NCBI GenBank assembly: GCA_016718565.1
Contig: JADKCZ010000005.1
Span: 186,001-250,000 of the forward strand
Source of the DNA: Anaeromyxobacter sp.
GTDB taxonomy: Bacteria > Myxococcota > Myxococcia > Myxococcales > Anaeromyxobacteraceae
Direction of reading: 5' to 3'
DNA length: 64,000 bases
Part shown: one piece after another, positions 8,778 to 17,110 of the stretch
Layout: every line of letters begins with the position of its first letter
How positions within the stretch are numbered: the stretch's first letter is position 1
Notes under the pieces: generated by a model
Seen by the model: the letters and a program-made list of their open reading frames with translations, nothing else
Databases searched by the model: none
What the model was told of the DNA's origin: nothing
Program-made: the position numbers and the translations under genes

Positions 8778-11348
8778 GTGGCCCCCTCCCTGGTCGAGAA
8801 GTACGAGAAGATCCTCGCCGCCGATCCACGCTCCCGGGTCTTCGTGGAGCTGGCGCGGGCGCTCGTGGAGCGCGGCCAGCACGCCCGCGCCGTGGAGACC
8901 TGCCGCCGCGGGCTGGAGCACCACCCTGGCTCCATCCTGGGGCGCGTCACCTGGGGCCGGGCCCTGCTGGAGGCCGGCGACGCCCGCGGCGCCCAGGACC
9001 AGTTCGAGATCGCCATCGGCATCGACCCCGCCAACCCCTACGCCTACAACCTGGTGGGCGACGCGCTGGTGAGTCGAGGGCGCTACCGCGAGGCCTTGCC
9101 CGTGCTGGCCCGCGCCGCCGAGCTGCAGCCGGCCGACGCCCGCCTGAAGGCGCTGCTCGAGGAGGCGCGGCAGCGGGCTCGCGCCGGCACGGCGAGCGCG
9201 CTGCCGGCCGCCGCGGAGCCGCCGCCGGCCGAGGTGCTCCCCGCCGACGGCGCGCCGCCGCCCGCCGCGCCACCCGCGCCGCCGCCCGCCCACACCGACC
9301 GCTTCGAGCAGGTCGGCGCTCCGCAGGCGGCGCCACCGCCCCCCCCGGCGCCACCCCCGGCGCCGCCCCCGGCCGTCGAGGAGAGCACGCTGCTGCTCTC
9401 GTTCCCGGCCGATGGCGAAGAGACGGAGGTGTGGGAGGAGGAGGAGGGGGAGGAGCAGGTCCCGCTCGCCGCGCTCCAGGCCGAGGACGACCCGGACCAC
9501 GAGCCGCGCCAGCCCGGGCAGGTCGAGCCGGGCTCCAAGGCGCCGGACCCGGACCCACGCGCCGAGCCGCCCGGCGCCGCCCCCGCCGCCGCCGCCGCGC
9601 CCCCCGTGCTGCCCCGGGTGGCCGGCCGCCCCGGCCCCGCCGCGAGCCACTCCGCGCCGGCGAAGGCCTCCCGCCCCGCCGCGCCCACGGCGGCCGAGGC
9701 GGCGCGCATCGCCGCCGCCTACGAGCAGGAGCTGCGCGCGCAGGCCGCGCGCCGCGCCCAGGACGCGCCGCCGCCGCCGCGCCACCGCGCCCTGGTGGCC
9801 GGGGTGGTGCTGCTGGTGGTGGCCGGCGCCTCGGCCTGGGCCTACCTCGCCGTGCGCGAGCGGACCCGCACCGAGGTGGCCACCCGGGCCGTCGAGGCCG
9901 CCCGCGCCGGCCTGGCCCGCGACACGCTGGCCTCGCTCGAGCGGGCGGCCGAGGTGCTGGCCTCGGCCCGGGCCGAGCCGCCGCGCTCCGAGGCGCTGCA
10001 CGGGCAGCTCACCTCGCTGGCGGCCCAGGTGGCGGCGCTGCGCGCGGCGGATCACGGCCACGCGCCGTCCCGGGCGCTGGCCCTCGACCTGGCGTTCCAG
10101 CACGAGGTGGGCGAGGGCAGCCTGGTGGTGCGAATGCTCCTGGTCGAGCGGCCGGAGGAGCGGGCCGCCGCCGAGGCCGCCGTGCTGGGCGCCCCGCCGG
10201 GCGACGCGCCGCTCCTGCAGCGGCTGGCCGGCCGGATCCTGCTGGCGCGCGGCGAGGTGGCCGGCGGGCGCGGCCGGCTCCGCATCGCCGCGCAGGCCAC
10301 GCCGCCGCTGCTGGGCGCGCTCGCAGAGCTCGGCGACAGCCACCTCACCGGCGGCGAGCCGGAGCAGGCCCTGCCCTACTTCGAGGCCGCCCTGGCGGCC
10401 CACCCCACCCACCCCGGCGCGGTGGTGGGCGCCGCCGAGGCTCGGCTGGCCCTGGGGCGTCCGCTCGAGACCTCGCGGCGCGAGCTCCTGGCCGTGGAGC
10501 AGGATCCGGGCAGCGCCCCGCCGGCCGCGGCGAAGCGTCGCTTCGAGGTCACCTTCTCCCGCGTGCTGGCCGCCACCGGCGAGATCACCGCCGCCTCGCG
10601 CCGGCTCTCGCTGGCCGCCGCCGCGCTGCCCGAGCCGGCCGGCCTGCAGGCGGAGCGGGCCCGGCTGCTGCTGGCCGCCGGCCAGCCCGAGGGGGCCGAG
10701 GAGGCGGCGGCGCAGGCGGTGCGGCTGGCGCCCGGCGTGGCCGAGCACCTGGTGCTCCTGGCCCGGGCCCAGCTGGCGCTGCACCGCGACGGGGCGGCGC
10801 TCGAGACCCTGCGGCGCGCCGACGGGCGGGAGGCCTGGCTGTTCCGCGGCGTGGCGCTGGAGCGGCTCGGCCAGCACGCCCAGGCGCGCGCCGCCCTGGA
10901 GCGCACCGCCCGCGCCGGCCGGCTGACCACCGAGGCCGCCACCTGGCACGCCTTGACCGGGCTCGGCACGGGGCGGGGGGCGCAGTCGCTGGCGCTGCTC
11001 GAGACCCTGGCCGCCGCCCCCGACGCCACCGCCCTGGTCCACGCCGCCCACGGCCGCGCCCTGGCCGCCGCCCGCCGCTTCGAGGAGGCCGAGGCCGCCT
11101 GCGCCCGGGCCGTGGAGCGCGCCGCCACCGCGCCGGAGGGGCCGGTCTGCCTGGGCGCGGTGCGGCTGGCCGCCGGCCGGCGCGCCGAGGCCGTCGCGCC
11201 GCTCACCCGGGCGCTGGAGCTGGATCGGCGGGATCCGGAGGCCAAGGGGCTCCTGGCGGCGGCCCAGGCGCCCGAGCCGAAGCGGGTCGTGAAGGGCGGC
11301 GCCAAGCGGGCCCCGGCCAAGGCGAAGCCACCGGCCAGGCGCCGCTGA
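8778..11348 (+). CDS. TPR-repeat single-pass membrane protein
   Basis: An 856-aa protein of unknown specific role. I chose GTG 8778 (MAPSLVEKYEKILAADPRSR) because the frame upstream of it is Pro/Arg-rich and shadow-like. Residues 5-135 are TPR units (VFVELARALVERGQHARAVE and YAYNLVGDALVSRGRYREAL). Residues about 135-335 are a disordered Pro/Ala linker with an acidic patch. A hydrophobic helix ALVAGVVLLVVAGASAWAY (about 340-360) should cross the inner membrane. The remaining 490 residues are alpha-helical TPR-like repeats, probably periplasmic, ending in a Lys/Ala-rich tail. Such proteins usually scaffold complexes; no partner is indicated by neighbours. Confidence 0.85.
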   Translation: MAPSLVEKYEKILAADPRSRVFVELARALVERGQHARAVETCRRGLEHHPGSILGRVTWGRALLEAGDARGAQDQFEIAIGIDPANPYAYNLVGDALVSRGRYREALPVLARAAELQPADARLKALLEEARQRARAGTASALPAAAEPPPAEVLPADGAPPPAAPPAPPPAHTDRFEQVGAPQAAPPPPPAPPPAPPPAVEESTLLLSFPADGEETEVWEEEEGEEQVPLAALQAEDDPDHEPRQPGQVEPGSKAPDPDPRAEPPGAAPAAAAAPPVLPRVAGRPGPAASHSAPAKASRPAAPTAAEAARIAAAYEQELRAQAARRAQDAPPPPRHRALVAGVVLLVVAGASAWAYLAVRERTRTEVATRAVEAARAGLARDTLASLERAAEVLASARAEPPRSEALHGQLTSLAAQVAALRAADHGHAPSRALALDLAFQHEVGEGSLVVRMLLVERPEERAAAEAAVLGAPPGDAPLLQRLAGRILLARGEVAGGRGRLRIAAQATPPLLGALAELGDSHLTGGEPEQALPYFEAALAAHPTHPGAVVGAAEARLALGRPLETSRRELLAVEQDPGSAPPAAAKRRFEVTFSRVLAATGEITAASRRLSLAAAALPEPAGLQAERARLLLAAGQPEGAEEAAAQAVRLAPGVAEHLVLLARAQLALHRDGAALETLRRADGREAWLFRGVALERLGQHAQARAALERTARAGRLTTEAATWHALTGLGTGRGAQSLALLETLAAAPDATALVHAAHGRALAAARRFEEAEAACARAVERAATAPEGPVCLGAVRLAAGRRAEAVAPLTRALELDRRDPEAKGLLAAAQAPEPKRVVKGGAKRAPAKAKPPARRR

Positions 11349-11409
11349 CGCGGGGGCCTCACCCGCCAGGCCCCGCGGCGCCGCTCCTCCGCACGGCGTC
11401 CAGCCGCCC

Positions 11410-12066
11410 TCAGCGCCGCCAGCGTCCGGCCTCCACGAACGAGTAGTACCCGCCCGCCGCCACGATGACGTGGTCGCGCGCCAGCACCCCCACCAGCTCG
11501 GCGGCGGCGCGCAGCCGCTCGGTCAGGTCGGCGTCCTCGGGGCTGGGGGCGGGATCCCCGCTGGGGTGGTTGTGGGCGAAGACCACCGAGTGGGCTCCCT
11601 CGCGGACCGCCGGCCGAAGCGCGTCCCTCGGCGACACCGGGCACTGGGTCAGCGACCCCTCCGCCACCTGCACCGTGCGCAGCAGCCGCCCGCGCACGTC
11701 GAGCAGCACCACGTGGAACCCCTCCCGCTCGGCGTGGGCGGCGTGGCGCAGGAGCTCGTGGACCCGGCCGGGGTCGAGGCAGCGCTCACCCCGGCGCGGC
11801 GGCGCCCAGCCGGAGCGGCGCCCCAGCTCGAAGGCGGCCGCCACCGCGGCGGCGCGGGCCTCGCCCAGGCCCGGCCAGCCGGCCACGGCGTCGGCCGGCG
11901 CCCAGGCCAGCTCGGCGAGCGGCACGGCCTCCAGCAGCGCCAGCGCCGTGGAGCGCGCCGAGCGGCCGGCCGAGCCGGTGCCCAGGATCAAGGCCAGCAG
12001 GTCGGCGTCGGAGAGCGAGCGTGGGCCGTCGGCCAGGAGCCGCTCGCGGGGTCGGTCGGAGGACAT
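11410..12066 (-). CDS. radC: RadC-family JAB/MPN domain protein
   Basis: A 218-aa protein starting MSSDRPRERLLADGPRSLSD, which is the typical helix-hairpin-helix start of RadC (LSDADLLALILGTGSAGRSA). The C-terminal JAMM-type metal site is intact: EGAHSVVFAHNHPSGDPAPS followed by EDAD, giving HxH-x-D geometry. Despite the historical name, a direct repair role is unproven for the family. It lies 47 bp after dapE on the same strand and may be transcribed with the dap genes. Confidence 0.93.
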   Translation of the reverse strand: MSSDRPRERLLADGPRSLSDADLLALILGTGSAGRSARSTALALLEAVPLAELAWAPADAVAGWPGLGEARAAAVAAAFELGRRSGWAPPRRGERCLDPGRVHELLRHAAHAEREGFHVVLLDVRGRLLRTVQVAEGSLTQCPVSPRDALRPAVREGAHSVVFAHNHPSGDPAPSPEDADLTERLRAAAELVGVLARDHVIVAAGGYYSFVEAGRWRR

Positions 12067-12113
12067 GCCGTCCCGCCAGAGCAACCGGCGTGCCGCGGGG
12101 CGCTCCGGCCCCC

Positions 12114-13238
12114 TCAGCGCCGCAGGAACCGCTCGTAGACCCGGTACCCCTCCGCCAGCGCGGCCACCTCGATCCACTCGCCGCGCTGGTGGGCCTGGGC
12201 GGTGGCGCCCGGGCCCAGGTTCACCGCCGGGATGCCGTGGGCGTGCAGGCGGGCCACGTCGGTCCAGGCCTGCTTGGGCTCGGCCGGCACGCCGGTGCGC
12301 TCCAGCAGGCGCCGCACCAGCGGGTGGTCGCCGAAGGCCGGGCAGGCGGGCGAGAGGTCGGTGAGCTGCACCTCGGCGCCGTGGCGCGCGCCCAGCGCCG
12401 CCAGCTCCGCCGCGGCGTCGCCCAGGGCCTTGTCGGGCGCGAAGCGGAAGTTGAGGTTGAGCCGGCACTCGTCGGGCACCACGTTGCGGGCCCGCCCGCC
12501 GTCGATGCGCGTCACCGTGAGCACCTCGCGGTAGGCCTGCCCGCCCGAGCGCGCCTCCCGCGGCGGCCGGGCGTGCAGCTCGGCCAGCAGCGCGCCGGCG
12601 CGGTGCACGGCGTTGTCGCCCTGCCAGGGCCGGGCCGAGTGGGCCGCCCGCCCGCGGAAGGTGAGGGTGGCGTGGATGGAGCCGACGCAGCCGAGCTGCA
12701 GCCGGTTGTCGGTGGGCTCCAGGCACAGCGCCAGCGCCACGTCGCGCAGCTCCGGCGCGGCCGCCAGCACGTCCTCCAGCTCGTTCTCCAGGTAGGGCCC
12801 CTCCTCGCGCGCGTAGAACACCAGCACGAGGTCGCAGAAGCGCTCCGCCGCCGGCAGCGCCTCGCCGAGCGCCATCATCAGCGCCAGCCCGCCCTTCATG
12901 TCGGAGGCGCCCGGCGCCACCAGCCGCCCACCCTCGCGCCGCGGCCCGCCGCGGTCGTCGGCGTGCACCGGCACGGTGTCGAGGTGGCCGCACAGCGCCA
13001 CCAGCGGGCGCCTCGGCCCCGCCGCCGCGGGCGGGTCCACCTGGACCACCAGCGAGTCCTTGACGCGCCGCACGGCCGGGAAGCGCCGCCCCGCCCAGGC
13101 CTCGACCTGGTCGCACAGCACCCGCTCCTCGCCGATGGGCGAGAGGTAGCCGCACAGGCCGGCGGTCCGCTCGGCCAGCAGCTCGGCCAGCGCGCGGTCC
13201 GCCTCGGCGCCCGACCCGTCCGCCGGCCCGCTGCTCAC
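12114..13238 (-). CDS. dapE: Succinyl-diaminopimelate desuccinylase (M20 peptidase family)
   Basis: Hydrolyses N-succinyl-LL-diaminopimelate to LL-diaminopimelate and succinate in the cytoplasm, for lysine and peptidoglycan. GTG start at 13238 overlaps the dapD stop by 4 nt. M20 features in order: CGHLDTVPVH (first zinc His and Asp), GASDMKGGLALMMAL (bridging Asp), REEGPYLENELE (general base Glu), and a dimerisation insert beginning GSIHATLTFRGRAAHSARPW. Length 374 aa fits the family. Third gene of dapC-dapD-dapE; this order supports the assignment over other M20 deacylases. Confidence 0.92.
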   Translation of the reverse strand: MSSGPADGSGAEADRALAELLAERTAGLCGYLSPIGEERVLCDQVEAWAGRRFPAVRRVKDSLVVQVDPPAAAGPRRPLVALCGHLDTVPVHADDRGGPRREGGRLVAPGASDMKGGLALMMALGEALPAAERFCDLVLVFYAREEGPYLENELEDVLAAAPELRDVALALCLEPTDNRLQLGCVGSIHATLTFRGRAAHSARPWQGDNAVHRAGALLAELHARPPREARSGGQAYREVLTVTRIDGGRARNVVPDECRLNLNFRFAPDKALGDAAAELAALGARHGAEVQLTDLSPACPAFGDHPLVRRLLERTGVPAEPKQAWTDVARLHAHGIPAVNLGPGATAQAHQRGEWIEVAALAEGYRVYERFLRR

Positions 13239-14059
13239 ACCTGCACCTCGAAGTCGCGCAGCGCCTGGTTGAGCGAGACCTTCTTGTCGGTGGAGGCGCT
13301 GCGCCTGCCCACGATGAGGGCGCAGGGGATCTGGTAGGTGCCGGCCGGGTACCGCTTGGGCCGCGTGCCCGGGATGACCACCGAGCGCGCCGGCACCCGG
13401 CCCTTGTAGACCACCTCCTGCGGGCCGGTGACGTCGATGATGGGCGTCGAGCCGGTGATGGTCACGTTGGCGCCCAGCACCGCGTCCTCCTCCACCAGCA
13501 CCCCCTCCACCAGGATGCAGCGCGAGCCCAGGAAGACGCCGTCCTCCACGATGTTGGGGCGGGCCCCGGGCGGCTCGAGCACGCCGCCGATGCCGCAGCC
13601 GCCGGCGATGTGCACGTTCCGGCCCACCTGGGCGCAGGAGCCCACCGTGGCCCAGGTGTCCACCATGCTGCCGGTGCCCACCCGGGCGCCCACGTTGACG
13701 AAGCCGGGCAGCACCACCACGCCCGGCTCGAGGAAGCTGCCGAAGCGCACCACCCCGCCCGGCACCAGCCGCACCCCGGCCGCCTCCAGGTCCTTCTTGA
13801 GCGGGATCTTGTCGCGCGTCTGGAAGGGGCCGAAGTCGGTGGTCTCCATCGAGGTGATGCCGAAGTAGAGGTTGACCGCCTGCATCAGCCAGGCGTTCAC
13901 CCGCCACTCGCCGTCCACCTTCTCGGCCACCCGCACGGCGCCGCGGTCCAGGCCGTTCATGGCCTCCATCACCGCCGCCCGGTAGGCCGCGTCGGCCAGC
14001 CTGGTCCGGTCGGCGAACGCCGCCTCGACCTTGACCCGCACCTCGTCGAACCCGCTCAT
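13235..14059 (-). CDS. dapD: Tetrahydrodipicolinate N-succinyltransferase
   Basis: Transfers succinyl from succinyl-CoA to tetrahydrodipicolinate, committing to the succinylase branch of diaminopimelate synthesis. Length 274 aa is exactly typical. The N-terminal helical part is followed by VNAWLMQAVNLYFGI, then left-handed beta-helix hexapeptide repeats (VGTGSMVDTWATVGSCAQVG and IAGGCGIGGVLEP) and the conserved end RSASTDKKVSLNQALRDFEV. ATG at 14059 overlaps the dapC stop (ATGA) and its own stop overlaps dapE, so the three are translationally coupled. Confidence 0.96.
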   Translation of the reverse strand: MSGFDEVRVKVEAAFADRTRLADAAYRAAVMEAMNGLDRGAVRVAEKVDGEWRVNAWLMQAVNLYFGITSMETTDFGPFQTRDKIPLKKDLEAAGVRLVPGGVVRFGSFLEPGVVVLPGFVNVGARVGTGSMVDTWATVGSCAQVGRNVHIAGGCGIGGVLEPPGARPNIVEDGVFLGSRCILVEGVLVEEDAVLGANVTITGSTPIIDVTGPQEVVYKGRVPARSVVIPGTRPKRYPAGTYQIPCALIVGRRSASTDKKVSLNQALRDFEVQV

Positions 14060-15207
14060 GGCTCCGCCTTCCGCCAGGCCTCGATGGCCTGGCCACACTC
14101 GTCGAGGGTGGGCACCAGCGCCACCCGCACGTACCCCTCGCCCGCGCCGAACGCCGTGCCCGGGGCCACCACGATGCCGGCCTCCAGCAGCCGGAGCGCG
14201 TAGCCGGCCGCGTCGAGCCCGGCCGGCACCCTGACCCACAGGTAGAGGGTGGCCTCCGAGCCGTGCACCTCCAGGCCGCGCTCGCGGAAGAAGGCCAGGA
14301 AGAGCTCCCGCTTCCTCGCGAAGATGGCCCGGCGCTCGGCGGCGTGGTGGTCGTCGCCCCAGGCGGCGGTGGCCGCGGCGGTGACGAAGTCGGGCGAGGC
14401 CACGCCGGGGTGCGAGCGCAGCCGCTTCAGGATGGCCACCAGGTCGGCGTCGCCGGCCACGAAGCCGGAGCGGTAGCCGGTCATGCCGCTGCGCTTGGAG
14501 CAGGAGTGGATGGCCAGCACGTTCTCCACCTGCACCTCGAGCATGGAGCAGGGGGGCGCGCCGAAGTAGACGTCGGCGTAGCACTCGTCGGAGACCACGA
14601 TGAAGCCGTGGGCCCTGGCGGCCGCGCCGACGCGCTCGAGGTAGTCGCGCGGCGCCAGGGCGCCGGTGGGGTTGTGCGGGTAGCTCACCCAGAAGAGCAG
14701 CGTCCGGTCCAGCACCTCGGCGCCCAGCGCCTCGGGCTCCACCAGGAAGCGGTTGGCGGCGGTGAGCGGCACCTTGAGCGGCGACAGCCCGGCGAAGCGG
14801 GCGCCCACCTCGTAGGTCGGGTAGCCCGGGTCGGGCATCACCACCGTGGTGCGGCGCGGGTCGCCGCAGAAGGCGAACGGCAGGTGGAAGATGGTCTCCT
14901 TGGCCCCGGTGGCCGGCAGCACCTGGCGGTCCGGGTCGAGCGACACCCCGAAGCGGCGCGAGAGGTAGCCCACCACCGCCTGGCGCAGGGCGGGCGTGCC
15001 CATGGGGCTCGGGTACTGCGAGGTCTCGGGCACGGCGGCGCGCAGCGCCTCGCGCAGGAAGGGCGGGGTGGGCTCCCGGGGATCGCCCAGGCCGAAGTCG
15101 AAGAGCCGCTTCCCCTCGGCGCGCAGGCGGGCCTTGCGCTCCTCCAGGGCCACCATCAGGTTCTTCTGGAGCTGCCCCAGGACGGGGTTCTCTGGGGGGG
15201 CGCGCAC
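14056..15207 (-). CDS. dapC: Succinyldiaminopimelate transaminase (class I/II PLP aminotransferase)
   Basis: Converts N-succinyl-2-amino-6-ketopimelate to succinyl-diaminopimelate using glutamate. Fold-type I markers: PDPGYPTYEVG, SYPHNPTGALAPRDYL, VSDECYADVYF, and PLP lysine in AIHSCSKRSGMTGYRSGF. The longest frame starts at ATG 15258, but that would overlap the divergent transhydrogenase gene. I prefer GTG 15207, which begins VRAPPENPVLGQL, close to the NPVL start of DapC proteins. A -10-like CATAAT (minus strand, 15222-15217) ends 9 nt before it, which would make the transcript nearly leaderless (inference). First gene of the dap operon. Confidence 0.9.
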   Translation of the reverse strand: MRAPPENPVLGQLQKNLMVALEERKARLRAEGKRLFDFGLGDPREPTPPFLREALRAAVPETSQYPSPMGTPALRQAVVGYLSRRFGVSLDPDRQVLPATGAKETIFHLPFAFCGDPRRTTVVMPDPGYPTYEVGARFAGLSPLKVPLTAANRFLVEPEALGAEVLDRTLLFWVSYPHNPTGALAPRDYLERVGAAARAHGFIVVSDECYADVYFGAPPCSMLEVQVENVLAIHSCSKRSGMTGYRSGFVAGDADLVAILKRLRSHPGVASPDFVTAAATAAWGDDHHAAERRAIFARKRELFLAFFRERGLEVHGSEATLYLWVRVPAGLDAAGYALRLLEAGIVVAPGTAFGAGEGYVRVALVPTLDECGQAIEAWRKAEP

Positions 15208-15244
15208 GGGCGGCGAATTATGCCCAAGAGCGGGAAAACACGCT

Positions 15245-16660
15245 ATGAGCGGACCCATGCTCCGCTACGACGTGGTCGTGATCGGATCGGGCCCGGCGGG
15301 CGAGAACGGCGCCCTCCAGGCAGCGGCCCTCGGCAAGAAGGTGGCGCTGATCGAGAAGGAGGCCGTGCCCGGCGGCGCCTGCGCCAACACCGGCACCATC
15401 CCCTCCAAGGCGCTGCGCGAGACCGCCCTGGCCATCCAGCAGGCGCGCAGCCGCGACGCCCACGGCATCGAGCTCAAGGTCTCCGCCACCGTGACGGTGC
15501 CCGAGCTGATGGGCCGCCGCGGCCTGGTGACGGCCCGCGAGCACAGCCGCATCCGCGACGGCCTCTCCCGCGCCGGGGTGGAGTCCTTCCGGGGCAAGGC
15601 CAGCTTCGTCGATCCGCACACCGTCCGCATCACCACCCCGGGCGGCTTCGGCATGCAGGAGATCGGCGCCGAGGTGGTGCTGCTGGCCACCGGCACCCGC
15701 CCCTTCCACCCGCCGCAGTACACCTTCGATCACGCGCGGGTCTACGACTCCGACACCATCCTGATGCTGGACCGGGTGCCCCGCTCGCTGGCCATCCTGG
15801 GCGGCGGCGTGGCCGGCTGCGAGTACGCCTCCATCTTCGCGGCGCTGGGCGTGCACGTGCACATCGTGGACTCCAAGGACCGGCTGCTGCCCTGGCTGGA
15901 CGCCGAGATGTCGCTGGCCATGCAGGAGTCCTTCGTCACCGCCGGCATCGAGCTGCACCAGCGGCTGCGCGCCACCCGGCTGGAGCCGGGCGAGCGCGAC
16001 GTGCTGGTGACGCTCTCCACCGGCTCGCGCATCGTGGCCGAGAAGGTGCTGGTGGCCGGCGGCCGCGTCGGCAACGTGGAGGCGCTCAACCTGGAGGCGG
16101 CCGGCCTGGCCGCCACCGAGAAGGGCATCCTGGAGGTCAACGAGCACTACCAGACCAAGGTGCCGCACGTGTACGCGGCCGGCGACCTGGTGGGCTTCCC
16201 CGGCCTGGCCTCGGCCTCCATGGAGCAGGGGCGCGTGGCCATGCTGCACGCCTGCGGCGGCGTCCGCTCCAAGCTGGCGGAGCTGCTGCCGGTGGGCATC
16301 TACACCATCCCGGAGGTCTCCTGCGTCGGCGAGACCGAGGAGCAGCTCTCGGCCAAGTTCGTGCCCTACGTGGTGGGCAAGGCCAGCCTGATGGGCAACG
16401 CCCGCGCCAACCTGATCGGCGAGGCGGTGGGCTTCGTGAAGCTGCTGGCCTCCAAGGCCGACGCCAAGATCCTCGGGGTGCACTGCATCGGGCCGCACGC
16501 CTCCGAGCTGGCCCACCTGGGCCACGCCGTGATGGCGCTGGGCGGGGACCTGCACTACTTCGCCGAGGCGGTCTTCAACTACCCGACGCTGGGCGAGGCC
16601 TACAAGTACGCCGCCTTCGACGCGCTCGACCGGCTGCAGGGGCGCACCCCCTCGCCCTGA
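15245..16660 (+). CDS. sthA: Soluble pyridine nucleotide transhydrogenase
   Basis: An FAD flavoprotein of 471 aa that exchanges reducing equivalents between NADPH and NAD. N-terminal FAD loop VVIGSGPAGENGALQAA, then GGACANTGTIPSKALRE: the second redox Cys of dihydrolipoamide dehydrogenases is Thr here, which is the hallmark of SthA. The NAD(P) Rossmann motif LAILGGGVAGCEYASI, FAD motif VYAAGDLVGFPGLAS and the dimerisation domain (YTIPEVSCVGETEEQL, NYPTLGEAYKYAAFDAL) follow. Start MSGPMLRYDVV at 15245. Divergent from dapC with only about 37 bp between starts. Confidence 0.93.
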   Translation: MSGPMLRYDVVVIGSGPAGENGALQAAALGKKVALIEKEAVPGGACANTGTIPSKALRETALAIQQARSRDAHGIELKVSATVTVPELMGRRGLVTAREHSRIRDGLSRAGVESFRGKASFVDPHTVRITTPGGFGMQEIGAEVVLLATGTRPFHPPQYTFDHARVYDSDTILMLDRVPRSLAILGGGVAGCEYASIFAALGVHVHIVDSKDRLLPWLDAEMSLAMQESFVTAGIELHQRLRATRLEPGERDVLVTLSTGSRIVAEKVLVAGGRVGNVEALNLEAAGLAATEKGILEVNEHYQTKVPHVYAAGDLVGFPGLASASMEQGRVAMLHACGGVRSKLAELLPVGIYTIPEVSCVGETEEQLSAKFVPYVVGKASLMGNARANLIGEAVGFVKLLASKADAKILGVHCIGPHASELAHLGHAVMALGGDLHYFAEAVFNYPTLGEAYKYAAFDALDRLQGRTPSP

Positions 16661-16741
16661 GGGTCGCCGCCGCCCACGAAATGAACGGGGCGACCTCGCG
16701 GCCGCCCCGTCCCCCCTCCCGCTTCGCTCACGCGAGGCGCG

Positions 16742-16963
16742 TCACTGCAGGTGCCGGGCCTCGAGCTGGTCCATGGGGACGTCGAGCAGGCGTCCGTTGG
16801 GCAGCAGGTTCGACGGCACCGGCTTCGCGGTGGCCGCGAGCTGGTAGCGCTCGCAGCGGTCGAAGCTGCCGTCGCAGTAGTAGGCCTGCCAGAGCCGGAG
16901 CGACGCCTTCACCGTGAACTGGGCGAAGAGCGGGCAGGCGCTGACGCGGGGGCACGAGAGCAT
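16742..16963 (-). CDS. Small conserved-looking four-Cys protein, function unknown
   Basis: A 73-aa protein (MLSCPRVSACPLFAQFT at the start) with a strong ribosome site, AGGAGG, about 8 bases before ATG 16963. Cysteines at 4, 10, 29 and 37 (C-x5-C-x18-C-x7-C) surround an aromatic helix LRLWQAYYCDGSFDRCERY, and the end reads PVPSNLLPNGRLLDVPM. The Cys spacing suggests a metal or Fe-S site, but I do not recognise a characterised family. No signal peptide. It stands alone between sthA and the pom operon, on the opposite strand to sthA. Confidence 0.7.
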   Translation of the reverse strand: MLSCPRVSACPLFAQFTVKASLRLWQAYYCDGSFDRCERYQLAATAKPVPSNLLPNGRLLDVPMDQLEARHLQ

Positions 16964-17110
16964 GCGGTGAGACGCCTCCTAGACCTGCCGAGCGTAGGGG
17001 GAGCCGCACTCCGGGAGAATCCCCGGCCCGCCCGACGCGGCAAGACGTCGCAGGGGCTGGCCGGACCCGGCCAGGCGCCTGCCGCGGCGCGTCAGCGGCG
17101 GTCGGCGGCG

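Noticed and set aside
15207..15258. ATG 15258 as start of dapC
   Set aside because: It would overlap the sthA start and add 17 residues with no family match before the NPVL segment.
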